Shown: positions 37,969 to 48,233, counted from the stretch's first letter. The stretch is DNA of 64,000 nt from Corallincola holothuriorum (GCF_003336225.1 NZ_QPID01000001.1:124001-188000), one strand, 5' to 3'. Notes: a model not told the origin generated them from the sequence alone. A program made the numbers and translations.

Positions 37969-38439
37969 ATGCTAAATAGTAAGTTCGAGGTCGGCGGTAA
38001 GGTAAGGCTGATCCGTAATGTACGTGACGACGGTTCCTATATCGGCAAGCCGACCATTATTGACGGCGAAGAGATGCGCCGCGGTAAGCTACTGGTGCGT
38101 CGCGGAGAAGTTGGCTACGTCCGTCATGTCGGTATGTTCCTGCAAGATCAGGTGATCTATCAGGTGCACTTTCTCGATATCGACAAAACTATCGGTTGCC
38201 GTGAAAACGAGCTAATAGATGGCGATGCCCTCTGGCAAGACAATCTGTTTGAGTACGGTGACAACGTGCAATTGGGGTTGTCGTTGTCACGGGATGGCGA
38301 GGTGTTTGCTAACAAAGGCGATCCGGTAAGTGTGCTGGGTGTGTATCGCCAGCAGGATCAGCCAACCGAATACCGCGTGCAATGGCAAGACCAAGAACTG
38401 CTATTACCAGAAAAAGCGCTGATTGCAGTGAGTTGTTAG
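37969..38439 (+). CDS. nifZ: Nitrogen fixation protein NifZ
   Basis: 156 residues. Contains GGKVRLIRNVRDDG and RRGEVGYVRHVG, the NifZ signature, and a second similar half (FEYGDNVQLG...YRVQW). It helps mature the second P-cluster of NifDK. Preceded by GGGGAGACGAC. A fragment of the nifX-fdxB repeat follows. Confidence 0.93.
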   Translation: MLNSKFEVGGKVRLIRNVRDDGSYIGKPTIIDGEEMRRGKLLVRRGEVGYVRHVGMFLQDQVIYQVHFLDIDKTIGCRENELIDGDALWQDNLFEYGDNVQLGLSLSRDGEVFANKGDPVSVLGVYRQQDQPTEYRVQWQDQELLLPEKALIAVSC

Positions 38440-38466
38440 CCTTGCGGATCTCTCTAAGAGTTGAGG

Positions 38467-38497
38467 TTTTTTCACCAAAAAGAACGGTGAGGGGTCT
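38467..38497. repeat. Dispersed fragment of the nifX-fdxB repeat unit
   Basis: About 30 nt match the 3' part of the 160-bp unit (near 32642) with one mismatch, including the small hairpin CACC / GGTG and the AGGGGTCT tail. It lies 27 nt after nifZ. Confidence 0.7.
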
Positions 38498-38586
38498 TTA
38501 GATCAAATAGTAACGGGACTTTTAGTTCAAATCGGTGAGAGTTTTTAGCCACCGCTTAGTTAAGCATAACAGGCCAGGAGTACTTT

Positions 38587-39453
38587 ATGAGCAACGTTCC
38601 ACATGCATATCTATTGATGAAAGCCAGTCTTGCTCAGTTTGGCCTGAACCTCCAGCAGCTTAAGCCGGAGCAGCTTGCGCAAGCCGAGCGTGCAGCGGTT
38701 AATGCTCAGCAATTACAGCAGCGCGTGCTAAATAGTGCGGAGGCATCGAAAGTGGTGATCGGTGCATCGCAGGTGGAGCAGGCTATCAGTGAACTTCAAT
38801 CACGCTATCCACAGGTTGAGGAGTTTTACGACTCGTTGACCGTTAATGGTTTAGATCTGCCTCAACTGCGCCAAGCGCTTAGAGACGAGATCCATAGCGA
38901 AACTGTGCTCGATTATATCTGTAAAGATCTGCCGGATCTGAGTCAGGAGCAGGCACTGGCTTACTATGACAAACAGCCGGAGAAGTTCTCCCAGCCAGAG
39001 CGGCGCCGGGTTAGTCATATTTTGCTGACTATCAATGACGAATTTCCAGAAAATACCGCCGAGCAAGCGTTAGCGAGGATCACCGAGTTGGCGCAAAAGA
39101 TAACCACTGACAACTTTGTTCATCTCGCCAAACGTTATTCTGAATGTCCCAGCGCCATGCGCGGTGGTGAACTGGGATTTAGCCACCAGGGACAACTCTA
39201 TCCAGAGTTGGATCAGGTGCTATTTGGAATGTCGGCTAACGATATCTCAGCGCCAATCCTAAGTGAAATCGGTTATCACCTTATCTGGTGCCACGAGATC
39301 ATGCCTGCCCATACCGTGAGTTTTGCTCAAGCTTACCCACAAATTAACCAAGCCCATATGAAGCGCGCCCGCGTTGCCAAGCAAAAACAGTGGCTGGCGG
39401 AGCTTGTTGTAGCAAATAGAGAGCAAACACAGCGCGACAAAGTCCTTAGTTAG
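38587..39453 (+). CDS. nifM: NifM, PpiC-type peptidyl-prolyl isomerase for NifH maturation
   Basis: 288 residues, soluble. A helical N-terminal half is followed by a parvulin domain (RRVSHILLTINDE, MRGGELGFSHQGQ, ISAPILSEIGYHLIW). Needed to fold active NifH in Klebsiella and Azotobacter. Start after AGGAGTACTTT. It ends the nifUSVWZM group; the following 195 bases hold nothing recognised. Confidence 0.93.
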   Translation: MSNVPHAYLLMKASLAQFGLNLQQLKPEQLAQAERAAVNAQQLQQRVLNSAEASKVVIGASQVEQAISELQSRYPQVEEFYDSLTVNGLDLPQLRQALRDEIHSETVLDYICKDLPDLSQEQALAYYDKQPEKFSQPERRRVSHILLTINDEFPENTAEQALARITELAQKITTDNFVHLAKRYSECPSAMRGGELGFSHQGQLYPELDQVLFGMSANDISAPILSEIGYHLIWCHEIMPAHTVSFAQAYPQINQAHMKRARVAKQKQWLAELVVANREQTQRDKVLS

Positions 39454-39648
39454 AGGTTCTGCTCATTCGCGTGATCGCCGCAGCCAGCTCGCCGATTAAA
39501 GCGCCAAATGAATACGAAATGGCGGATGGTATGTTTGATTCTTTTGACGCTGGACGCCAACTGCTCGAAAATAGTTTGTCACTAATTCAAGGAAGGTCGC
39601 CTCGACAACTATCGGCGGTGCCTACATAACTCAACACTAGGCTGACAA

Positions 39649-40059
39649 ATGATTCGTGTCTTTAGATGGATCTTAGTGATCCCTGCGGCTGTACTGGGAT
39701 ACATGGCAAGCATGTTTATCGGCATGTCGACGCTTTTCGCTTTTGAGAAATTTTGCCCTCCAGATCTGGTGATTTCAGAGATGTGTACGGCGGGTTATAT
39801 GCACTATGTAGAAGCTATCTGTTTGCTGCTGTTCTCATCGTTGGCCGCTGTATTGGTTGTGTTGCTGCCTTCCCTTGTTGCGCCATCCAATAAACAGATG
39901 GTTGCCGGTGCGGCCTACATTGTTGGTGCTGTTACAGCGCTTTATATTGGGCTGGAGCTAAGCGCATACCTGGTTTTGTTGTCTGTATTGGCAAGTGGTG
40001 CGTTGACGTTATATTTGGTGCATCGTACGTTAACCAAGCATGCTTTGATCTGCGACTGA
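39649..40059 (+). CDS. Small four-helix membrane protein of unknown function
   Basis: 136 residues with four hydrophobic helices (near 5-28, 45-70, 82-102 and 105-126) and three cysteines. Not recognised. It lies alone behind the nif block, convergent with trmK. Confidence 0.6.
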   Translation: MIRVFRWILVIPAAVLGYMASMFIGMSTLFAFEKFCPPDLVISEMCTAGYMHYVEAICLLLFSSLAAVLVVLLPSLVAPSNKQMVAGAAYIVGAVTALYIGLELSAYLVLLSVLASGALTLYLVHRTLTKHALICD

Positions 40060-40086
40060 ATGTGGTTCTAGTAACCCTTTAGTATC

Positions 40087-40827
40087 TTACCGGCGCGCAG
40101 GGTCGTTGTCGGAGTATCCGTGACCGCACAGTAGTGATTCCACGTGGCTATATGCTTTGAGAATATGCTCAACACTATCGTCGCGCCCTAGTTGTATGCG
40201 GCGGTAATGCGCGAGCGTTTTCTTTAGGTAGCTCTTTGCTAATTCGGCTTCTTCTGTTGAGGTTGAACGCCAGATTTTGTCACCCACAGGGCTTATTGGG
40301 GCGCTACTATCCGCATTTGAAGAGACCTGTAGCACTTCGTAAAAGCGCCGGTTTTCAGCTACCAATACCTCATCAATTAAACTGAAATTATGTGCGATCA
40401 GTGCTTGTCGTAAAGCGAACTGGTGGTGCACCGGGCAGAGTAGAAAGTCGATACTTAAGTTTGGGTAGCTTTGCCGTAGTGCTTCAATAAAACTGATCAT
40501 CAAATCACCACCCACTCCAGCGATGATCACCAGATGTTTGCCTTGATATTGGCTCAGTGGCAGGGCTGCCACGTCTAAACAGTGGGTTTGCCAAGCATGG
40601 GGTTGTCTGTCGGCATAAAAGCGCGCGAGTTTCTCGTCTATCTGTGCCATTAACTCAGGCACGATATCGACAAAATGTATGGTATCTGCCGCCTTGTTTG
40701 TCAGCAGTGCAGCGCCAAGTAAGCCATGATCACAGCAGCAGTCCCAGATATGGCTATAACCTGCGTTCGCTTGCCTCGCGGTTAATACCATCTGTTCAAT
40801 TCTCTGTAATCGTTTACCTAACTTCAT
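40087..40827 (-). CDS. trmK: TrmK-like tRNA (adenine22-N1) methyltransferase
   Basis: 246 residues. Opens KLGKRLQRIEQMV and has the SAM motif HIWDCCCDHGLLGAALL and IIAGVGGDLMISFI, the TrmK family pattern. The C-terminal helical part extends beyond the catalytic core. Substrate in gammaproteobacteria is less certain than in Bacillus. Confidence 0.82.
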   Translation of the reverse strand: MKLGKRLQRIEQMVLTARQANAGYSHIWDCCCDHGLLGAALLTNKAADTIHFVDIVPELMAQIDEKLARFYADRQPHAWQTHCLDVAALPLSQYQGKHLVIIAGVGGDLMISFIEALRQSYPNLSIDFLLCPVHHQFALRQALIAHNFSLIDEVLVAENRRFYEVLQVSSNADSSAPISPVGDKIWRSTSTEEAELAKSYLKKTLAHYRRIQLGRDDSVEHILKAYSHVESLLCGHGYSDNDPARR

Positions 40828-41110
40828 CAGCGTCGTTTCACTAATTATTTCAATGTAAGTTTCATTGCTACTTGGTTGGCCGCGTTATATCGCGACTCAA
40901 TCAAGTTTAAAACTAAAAATGACGCCGCTTGCCGAGTTTTCGTTGTCGGTTCTTGGTGGCTTGTTTCAAGTGTGTACATTAATTGGTCTATTTTTAACCG
41001 GTAATCTTATACTGATTAAAGCGGCTTGCCCCTCACTGGGCATTCGCGTGGGCTCAGAGCGGTGTCCGTGAGTACTCTGATTATAATAATTATTAACGGA
41101 TAACTAGCCG

Positions 41111-42475
41111 ATGAATAGATCTCACACACCGATAGTGCTTCAGGAATCAAAGTGGGCAGTGCTTGCTGGCGTCGCTTTAATTTCGATGACTTTTTCTAGT
41201 TTTGCCCACCTTCCATCCTATGAAGGAGAACGAGTTAGAAACAGTGGGCACTTTGAAACCAGTGGCTTTTCTCAACCCGTTAGGGGGGAGTGTGATGTTA
41301 ATGCGGTTGGGCCAACCGATCCCAACGCGGGTTCAGCCAATATCTACCTAGGTGCTGGCAACACGCCGCCGAATTTCTTCTGTCTATATGCCACACAGGA
41401 TGATTGGAGTTTTAAATATCCGGTAGAGATAATTGAAAAATCACGTACCCCCGCGCCAGATTACGTACAAACGCTGGATCCATCATCAGATCCGTATGAT
41501 ACCTCTTACTTAGAAGAGGGATATATTCCCTGTGATCAATTTAATCCTGATCCATTCCAGTGCCCCCGTGAGATCCGTAATCCGGTGACCGGCCAAGTGA
41601 CTGCGCTACCCGGTAACTGTATCGATACCGCCAAACCGGATGATCCCGCATTATGGAGAGAGCGAGAGGAAGCAGAGGCCAACGGTGAAGAGTTTCTTGG
41701 TGCACCAGATGGGATCTATCATTGTGCGATCCAATCAGGCTCACCTCGTCCGCGTACCAGCTCGGTACTGATGTCGACACTCACGGGTGTAAATGATGTT
41801 GATTGGGGGATCTATCGCTACAAACCTGCTTACAGGGAGCAGCCCATTGTTGCTGCACCGCAAGTGCCTGCATGTGAACAAAATCTTAAACAGTTTGTTA
41901 GTTTTGCCTACATGGGGCCGTTAGGCCTTCGGGATGCGCGGACGGGTGAAGAGTTATTTATGCCAGTGGGTGAGGTAGGTGACTTACCTGATGACGTAAT
42001 TGACAATATCCCCAATGGCTACGGTATTCGGGTCAATTATCCGGATAAGTTTAATCCGCGCCGAAACAATCCAAGAATTGGCTATGCATCAGGTTTTGCC
42101 CAAAACGCTTGGTTACTGGCACCGCATTCGATTAAAGAGTGTATCGATAGCTTTGAAAAGTGCTTGGCAGAAGAGGAGTTGCGTAGCCACTATGATGGCA
42201 ACGACATCTTCTTTATTAATGAGCAAGAGTCAGTCGACCTTTATTTGGCGTGGTGGGTTAATGATCCGAGTAAGTATCGCTGGCAGGACTATTTAAAGCG
42301 CTACAAACTTTATGACGTCTCAATTACGACCGGCGTTATTGATCAATTCCTGTTAGGCGACTTTATCAGTATCGGTACTACTGGGCCATTTACCGCCAAC
42401 GGGCGTTATGTGCATGGGCGTTGTTCTGATCCACGGCCAGGGGGCAGGGTGGATATGACCATAGAAACTAACTAA
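41111..42475 (+). CDS. Exported protein of unknown function
   Basis: 454 residues. A cytoplasmic lead of about 12 residues is followed by a signal-like segment (WAVLAGVALISMTFSSFAH). The mature part is rich in Pro, Asp and aromatic residues and has at least eight cysteines (RGECDV, FFCLYA, IPCDQF, FQCPRE, GNCID, YHCAIQ, PACEQ, EKCLAE), suggesting a disulfide-bonded extracytoplasmic protein. No family recognised. Followed by a strong terminator. Confidence 0.7.
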   Translation: MNRSHTPIVLQESKWAVLAGVALISMTFSSFAHLPSYEGERVRNSGHFETSGFSQPVRGECDVNAVGPTDPNAGSANIYLGAGNTPPNFFCLYATQDDWSFKYPVEIIEKSRTPAPDYVQTLDPSSDPYDTSYLEEGYIPCDQFNPDPFQCPREIRNPVTGQVTALPGNCIDTAKPDDPALWREREEAEANGEEFLGAPDGIYHCAIQSGSPRPRTSSVLMSTLTGVNDVDWGIYRYKPAYREQPIVAAPQVPACEQNLKQFVSFAYMGPLGLRDARTGEELFMPVGEVGDLPDDVIDNIPNGYGIRVNYPDKFNPRRNNPRIGYASGFAQNAWLLAPHSIKECIDSFEKCLAEEELRSHYDGNDIFFINEQESVDLYLAWWVNDPSKYRWQDYLKRYKLYDVSITTGVIDQFLLGDFISIGTTGPFTANGRYVHGRCSDPRPGGRVDMTIETN

Positions 42476-42495
42476 CTTGATTGTCTGTCATGTGG

Positions 42496-42527
42496 AAAAG
42501 AGCGCTAAGGTTAGCGCTCTTTTTTTT
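42496..42527 (+). terminator. Rho-independent terminator
   Basis: Stem AAAAGAGCGCTAA / TTAGCGCTCTTTT with a two-base loop, then Ts. Ends the transcript of the 454-residue exported protein. Confidence 0.92.
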
Positions 42528-42639
42528 GTGTTTGTCGCATGTTTGATCAGAGGGGCTAGACGTGGTTTCAGATCCCAGCAATATTAATGTCGACAGTCAG
42601 CCAAGTAATATTGTGTTGTTTATACCCAAGGAGCGTCAG

Positions 42640-42981
42640 GTGAAAACAAAATGGAGTTCGATGGCCGCAGTGGTGATGGCAATGCTACTGTCAGCATGCA
42701 GCGAACCGTTGCCTGTAGATAAGTTGAACTACGCCGGAGATTGGCAGAGTAGGGAGATGGAACTGCTAATTCTGACCGATGGCACGGTGGCCTATAAGCG
42801 ATTACAAAAAGGCGGTACCACGTCTATCAACGCGCCTCTAAAAGAGTTTCAGGGTAACAACTTTATCGTCGGTATTGGCCCCGTGACCACGACGTTTATT
42901 GTCGCTGAGCCCCCAACAGAGGTTGATGGCCAATGGCAGATGGTGGTTGATGGCGTGCGACTAACCAAAGCGCAGAATTAG
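42640..42981 (+). CDS. Small lipoprotein of unknown function
   Basis: 113 residues from GTG 42640, which has AAGGAG 9 nt upstream and is directly followed by a signal peptide and lipobox (AMLLSACSE). A longer in-frame start adds 26 polar residues before the signal peptide and was rejected. The mature domain is beta-rich (WQSREMELLILTDGTVAYK). It overlaps the end of the convergent hydrolase gene by four bases. Confidence 0.7.
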   Translation: MKTKWSSMAAVVMAMLLSACSEPLPVDKLNYAGDWQSREMELLILTDGTVAYKRLQKGGTTSINAPLKEFQGNNFIVGIGPVTTTFIVAEPPTEVDGQWQMVVDGVRLTKAQN

Positions 42982-43736
42982 CGTCTGATTATCATGTGTT
43001 CCATTATCACTTCCGCCAGCCAGTGCGGATCATCCAGTGGCAAGTCATGGCCTGCGTAGGGGTGAAGAGAAAGCGGACACTGCCATTGGGTGGCTATCTG
43101 TTTTGAACAAGTGGTATTGACCAATTGGTCGTGACTGGATGCGATTAACATCACTGGCACGTCGGGTTTTTGCCTGGGAGCACGATAACGTGCGGCGGCT
43201 AACAATTGGCGCAGGGCATTGGCTAGGCTGACGGGGGCTTCTCTGTGATACGCCACCCAGCGCTGCAGCAGCGGTTGATTGGTGGTGTGCCGATTTGAGG
43301 TCATTTGTAATATCAGTGCTTCTTTGGCTTGTAATGAGCGGGACAGCATAAAATGACGGATGATAGGCAGGTACCAGCGGCTAGCGAGGCGCTGAGTGAT
43401 GTTGCTGAAGTTGGCAAAGCTGGTATTGATCAGAGCGATGCCGGAAAGCTCTTGCGGGTATCGCTTTGCCCATTCGGTGGCAATCATTCCGCCCATGGAT
43501 ATGGCGAGTAGGTAAGTTGCGCCTTGGTCGCGTTGCCGCTTTGTTTGCTGACGAAGATCTTCCACCATAGCGCTGATACTGCAAGCTGAGGCTTCACCAT
43601 GACGGCGACCATTTCCTGCCAGATCCGGTGTGATGATCGCTGTGTGGGGCAGTTTGTTACGCAATATCTCTGGTAGCGTTTCCCAATGACGCTGTTCCCG
43701 TAAAAGCCCGCGAATAAGGATGATCTGGTGCTTCAT
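42978..43736 (-). CDS. Alpha/beta hydrolase
   Basis: 252 residues. Nucleophile elbow LAISMGGMIA (AxSxG variant), acid residue probably in ASSHDQLV and His in YAGHDLPLDD. Opens with HQIILIRGLLREQRHW. Substrate unknown. Its ATG overlaps the stop of the upstream M14 peptidase gene (ATGA), so they are co-translated. Confidence 0.85.
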   Translation of the reverse strand: MKHQIILIRGLLREQRHWETLPEILRNKLPHTAIITPDLAGNGRRHGEASACSISAMVEDLRQQTKRQRDQGATYLLAISMGGMIATEWAKRYPQELSGIALINTSFANFSNITQRLASRWYLPIIRHFMLSRSLQAKEALILQMTSNRHTTNQPLLQRWVAYHREAPVSLANALRQLLAAARYRAPRQKPDVPVMLIASSHDQLVNTTCSKQIATQWQCPLSLHPYAGHDLPLDDPHWLAEVIMEHMIIRR

Positions 43737-44797
43737 TTGTTGCCTTTTCTACTATGGCTATACCAGTTTTTTAATCCGGCATTAAAGTCTTTGCGCTGTT
43801 GTTTCGCGGTTTGCGGCAACCATTCGGCGTAGCTGCGAGTTGCAGCCATTAAGAAGTCGATCAGTGCGTAGTGTCGACGAAGGACGCGATTTTGCCGATG
43901 GGGTACGGTGGGGTTAAACAGATCGACAAACCGCAGCAGTTGCCGTGGGTTTTTCTTCACCCAAAGCCAGGAGCCCATCTCTAAGGTTAGGGGTAAAAAA
44001 GTGTGCTTGGGGTGCGTTTGCCTGCTTTCGTCGTAAAGTAGATCCCAGACATCGCCGTGGGTCGTGTAGCTGCTTGACTGTGGTTCAAATAGGTAGTTGG
44101 TGTTATGGCGATGGGCTTTATTAAACAAGCGGGATAACCGATAAGCGACCGCGAGATCTGCGATCGGTTGACGGGTACGGGCGTAGGGAAACCACACCCG
44201 ATCGGTTAAGCCAAAGCCAGAATGACAATCGAGGCTGAGGCAGAACGGGCGTTGCAGTAACTGCGTTTTTACCAACTGATAAACGGCGTTAATCTCCGAC
44301 TCCATTGGTTGATTGGCTTTGCCTCGATACCAAGGCAGGTGGCGACTGAGTCGATGACCACCAGCCAGAAAAAGTACGCGTTCAGCAGATTCTATTGGTG
44401 CGTTGCGCATTAGATCGATGCCGTTGGGATTACACCGACGTCGCATCCACATGCCGCCTGGATTCACCAGAGGTACGAAGATCAAAGTCATCTGCTGCAG
44501 TTGCGCGTTTAGCCCCTGATCCCAGCGTAATCTTTCTAATAGGCTGCGCAGGAAGGCTAATAACACTTGGGTGCCAATGCGCTCTACACCATGGACACCA
44601 CCTAACAAGACGAGGGCGGGGGCGGTGGGATCTTCACTGCCCAGCGTGAGTTGATAGACCGGCAGGGTGTGGGAATCACATTTTACTTGGGTCAGTACTC
44701 GCGATTTAATCTGGTTGTCGGCACGGTCAATCAGTTGCTGCAGTTCGAACAGCTCGGGTAAGTGTTTGTTTAACTCGTAGAGAAAGTCTGATCTCAT
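43733..44797 (-). CDS. Zinc carboxypeptidase-like protein (M14 family)
   Basis: 354 residues. Zinc ligands fit GGVHGVERIG (HxxE) and LDCHSGFG (His), with a catalytic Glu in TLEMGSW and VPLVNPGG / CNPNGIDLMRN between them. No signal peptide, so cytoplasmic; related to the succinylglutamate desuccinylase/aspartoacylase side of the family. First gene of a pair with the hydrolase. Confidence 0.85.
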   Translation of the reverse strand: MRSDFLYELNKHLPELFELQQLIDRADNQIKSRVLTQVKCDSHTLPVYQLTLGSEDPTAPALVLLGGVHGVERIGTQVLLAFLRSLLERLRWDQGLNAQLQQMTLIFVPLVNPGGMWMRRRCNPNGIDLMRNAPIESAERVLFLAGGHRLSRHLPWYRGKANQPMESEINAVYQLVKTQLLQRPFCLSLDCHSGFGLTDRVWFPYARTRQPIADLAVAYRLSRLFNKAHRHNTNYLFEPQSSSYTTHGDVWDLLYDESRQTHPKHTFLPLTLEMGSWLWVKKNPRQLLRFVDLFNPTVPHRQNRVLRRHYALIDFLMAATRSYAEWLPQTAKQQRKDFNAGLKNWYSHSRKGNK

Positions 44798-45023
44798 TCA
44801 TCGCCCTGTCATTGCGTCGTTAACTCCGGCCAATTCAATCTAGCGCGAGAATATGACAGTTTGGATATCTTCGATGATTGTTACAGTGCCGCTAAAGCTA
44901 TTAATTCTTTGGTGCTGCGATGACGCGTTGTTTGCTGCCTGTGCCGATCCGGTTTTGTTTTTTCATAACCGCCAATAAGGTATGGTGGGGCAACTAAGTG
45001 CCCGCTGAATAAATAGAAGATAC

Positions 45024-45512
45024 ATGCAACGTTTTACTACCCAATTTACTCTGTCTAAAAAATATCTGGCGGAATGCTACGATCAGTCTTTGCCCCATGG
45101 TAAGAACCCCAAGCCCAACTATATTTTTCCGGCATGTTTGTTTGTTGCCGGCACCGGTCTGCTGCTATTTACTGAACAAGCCAAGTTGGTCGGCATCATG
45201 TTGGTTGCGTTGGGTGGGCTGGAGCTCGTTCATATTCGATTTCGCCGCGCTTGGTGGTTAACACGGCAGATGTGGGGGCGCAGCTCTGGTAGTGAAGTGA
45301 AGCTGGTTATCGATGAAGATGGCATAAAGACACAAAATCCGTACACCCAAACAGCACTGCTATGGGCAGATGTGGAACGCGTTATTGAAACCGAACTAGG
45401 GCTTATTCTGGTAGCCAAATCTGGTGCGCAGCAGTATCTGTCTAAATCACTGTTCTCTGAGGAAGTGATAGGGGATCTAATGGCGTTGAATAACGCAACA
45501 GAACGAGCTTAA
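45024..45512 (+). CDS. YcxB-like membrane protein
   Basis: 162 residues with two adjacent membrane helices (about 32-72) followed by a YcxB-like beta domain (GIKTQNPYTQTALLWADVERVIET...LYLSKSLF pattern). Function unknown. Stands alone. Confidence 0.65.
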   Translation: MQRFTTQFTLSKKYLAECYDQSLPHGKNPKPNYIFPACLFVAGTGLLLFTEQAKLVGIMLVALGGLELVHIRFRRAWWLTRQMWGRSSGSEVKLVIDEDGIKTQNPYTQTALLWADVERVIETELGLILVAKSGAQQYLSKSLFSEEVIGDLMALNNATERA

Positions 45513-45573
45513 AGCTCACGGGCACTTCTCAAATTAAAACATGACGTAATGCTGACATTTTTTAAGGATATCT

Positions 45574-45942
45574 ATGGAAGCGTTAAGGCTGCTTTTTCAA
45601 TCGTATCACGCTGCATTTGAGCGTTTAGATCCTGCCGCTATCAGTGATTGCTATCTGTTGCCATGTGCCACTTCTGACGGTGATGGCAATGCAGTGTTTG
45701 CTGATTTGCAATCACTGCGGAATAAGTTCGCGCTGAACTGCCAGCAGTTACAAGCTGCTGGCTATACAAGTTCTGATTTTGAGATCCTGGAATATCAGCC
45801 TTTGGGTGACCATGCGGCGTCGGTAAAGGTCGCGTGGTCAGTGAGCTTTAATGAGCAGCAGCAACATTTTGGTACGCTTTACCTCTGCCATTTAGTCGCG
45901 GAAAGGTGGAAGATATTTAGCGCACAGGTTTTTCCGTTCTAA
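45574..45942 (+). CDS. NTF2/SnoaL-like fold protein
   Basis: 122 residues. Pattern of DUF4440/SnoaL proteins: LFQSYHAAFERLDPAAISDCYLLP at the start, then antiparallel strands ending RWKIFSAQVFPF. No catalytic assignment possible. Confidence 0.65.
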   Translation: MEALRLLFQSYHAAFERLDPAAISDCYLLPCATSDGDGNAVFADLQSLRNKFALNCQQLQAAGYTSSDFEILEYQPLGDHAASVKVAWSVSFNEQQQHFGTLYLCHLVAERWKIFSAQVFPF

Positions 45943-46052
45943 CTAGTCAGTGTCGTGATGAAACCTATCACGGTTAAACATTCAATGTGTCGTTGTACTA
46001 AGTGCGGTAAGTTGGCTACGGTATATATTCAGTTAACACAAGGAGGCCGTAT

Positions 46053-46439
46053 ATGTTCAGTCACGTTTTTTTGGGTGCGAATGATCTTCAGGAATCGAAG
46101 CGTTTTTACGATGCTATTTTAGGCGCGATGGGGTATGAGCCAGGCGTGATCGATGAAAAGGGACGTTGCTTCTATTTCACCGATAGTGGTGTGTTTGCCA
46201 TCACTAAGCCGATTGATGGGGAACCTGCTTGCCATGGCAATGGCACCACCATTGGTTTTGCAGCAAAAAGCCCTGAACAAGCGGATGCCTGGCATGCGGC
46301 TGGGATCGCTAATGGCGGTGTCACTTGTGAAGATCCGCCGGGGATAAGGGAAGGCTCTATTGGTCAGCTTTATTTGGCTTATCTAAGGGATCCCGCGGGC
46401 AACAAGCTGTGTGCCTTGCATCGTTTGCCTAAAGATTGA
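46053..46439 (+). CDS. VOC-family (glyoxalase/bleomycin-resistance fold) protein
   Basis: 128 residues. Opens MFSHVFLGANDLQESKRFYDAILGAMG and ends YLRDPAGNKLCALHR, the VOC superfamily signature with possible metal-ligand His and Glu positions. AGGAGG lies before the ATG. Substrate unknown. Confidence 0.88.
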   Translation: MFSHVFLGANDLQESKRFYDAILGAMGYEPGVIDEKGRCFYFTDSGVFAITKPIDGEPACHGNGTTIGFAAKSPEQADAWHAAGIANGGVTCEDPPGIREGSIGQLYLAYLRDPAGNKLCALHRLPKD

Positions 46440-46458
46440 TCGTTCGTCCACCGAACAG

Positions 46459-46490
46459 AAAAAGGCAGGCCATCATAGGCCTGCCTTTTT
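46459..46490. terminator. Bidirectional terminator
   Basis: Stem AAAAAGGCAGGCC / GGCCTGCCTTTTT, loop of six, between the convergent VOC and GNAT genes. Confidence 0.93.
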
Positions 46491-46514
46491 GTTATCAGAA
46501 CGGTTATTCAGTGT

Positions 46515-47066
46515 TTAGCGCACGGTGGGGCAGGCCAATTCGAAGTACTGATTATTATTGAATTCGAACTCCTGGATCACGTCCAGCTTCGCTTTGCGTA
46601 CATGGGCGGCATAAGATCTGGGGTTAATCTTATTGATAAAGGTGACCAGTATTGGATAGCGCGTCGACATCTGCTGCAATGCGAACTCGAAAATTTGCTC
46701 GAAAACACCTTCGCCACGGACTGATTTATCGACACAGACCGGGCCGTACTGGTAGGAGTTATCAACACTGAGCACCTGTTCGTTGTAGGTCAGCGAAGGT
46801 AGCCCTTTGATCATGTGCGCAAACATCGGCCATTTAGACCAAAACTGCCAAGAAGCTGCCATGGCATAGGCGACGACTTCCCCCTCTTTTTCTGCAATAA
46901 ACAACCCACGCTCCTGTGTGATCAGTTGGGTCATCTCTTCTTTAGTGAATGGCGTGGTGACAAAACCATCCTTCTTATCCTCTTCGGCGATGGAATCTAC
47001 CTGATAGCGAAAATGAAGGGACAATACGTTGTCGATATCGGCTAACTCGGCACATCTAAACTGCAT
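46515..47066 (-). CDS. GNAT-family N-acetyltransferase
   Basis: 183 residues. GNAT pattern: LFIAEKEGEVVAYAMA, then YGPVCVDKSVRGEGVFEQI (acetyl-CoA loop R/QxxGxG/A type) and a C-terminal strand with RSYAAHVRKAKLDVI. Substrate unknown. Confidence 0.82.
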   Translation of the reverse strand: MQFRCAELADIDNVLSLHFRYQVDSIAEEDKKDGFVTTPFTKEEMTQLITQERGLFIAEKEGEVVAYAMAASWQFWSKWPMFAHMIKGLPSLTYNEQVLSVDNSYQYGPVCVDKSVRGEGVFEQIFEFALQQMSTRYPILVTFINKINPRSYAAHVRKAKLDVIQEFEFNNNQYFELACPTVR

Positions 47067-48233
47067 CTTGATTGTTCTCGTCAGGGCGTTGGTAAATGAA
47101 ACGCCAGCGATAATATCACTCCCTTAGCGGCGCGACGATCTGTGCTTTGAGTTTTGCTTAGGATTTAAGCAAAACTAAATAGTAGTGGCAGTAGTGTGAC
47201 GACAAAAATCGACCACAGTGAATAAGCCGGTAAGTATGTTGCTACCGTCTGCTCTAGCTGTTCGGTGGTATTCTTATGGCGAATGTACTGCACGTAGCTC
47301 ACCAATATAAGTATTAAATGTATAAATATTAGTAGGTTGGCACCGGTCACAACGATCCTATTTACTGTCAGGCCATATTCCGCCCAACGGAATAAAATCG
47401 CTGATAATGCAATACTATTGACCACGAGCGTGACCGACACCAAACAAACATTCATCCAATCTGACAAGTGAGAACGCATGCTTGTGGCCATACCCGATAT
47501 TGAAAATACGGTTAAGCCCCAAATGACCAGTAGTAGGCCGTTAAATACAATTAAAAAATCACGGTCAGAAAAAGGGCTTTTACCTTGTAACAGTGTCGCT
47601 AAAAGATAGCCACTGATGGTGATGAAAAATAGCGGGGAAAATACATTCGACAAAATACTCGCTAACTTACTTTCGCGGTTTAATACATAGTCATAAAGAT
47701 AGGTACCTACCACGGGGGATGCGACCATTCCAAACACCACAACATATTCCAAGTACCAAGACTCGATTGAAAGTTCGATCAGTTGAAAGAGGGCAAATGT
47801 GACTGCTGTCAGGATCATGCCACCTATCAATATCAATACTGTATATATGGCAAGTTCGCCAAGATAGCGGATGAATAGTAGCCGTGCCGGTGAGGAGCGC
47901 CAAGCGCGGTTCATAAATGCCAGAGCGAGTAATGAAATCAATAACAGTGGCATATGAATTAAGGACATAGTGATAGAAGCCGAATGGGAATTATCTGGCA
48001 ATAGCCAGAGGAATAGCGTGCAACAGCCAAACCCTATTAATACATTCCTCGTTATTGCGGAGAGTTCATTACGTTGTTTGGCTAACGTAAAAAAATACCC
48101 CGCGATAGCAGCAAATGTGATTAACGCTGTGAAGCGGCTATAGAACCACTCTTCATTGATAGAGGTGAAATTGGGAAGCTTCATTAATCCGCCAGCGAGT
48201 AGCGAAATAGCAATAACAAAGTACAAAAGGCGA

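Noticed and set aside
40865-41071. 68-codon plus-strand frame upstream of the 454-residue exported protein
   Set aside because: TTG start, no ribosome binding site, no recognisable protein; better read as intergenic DNA.
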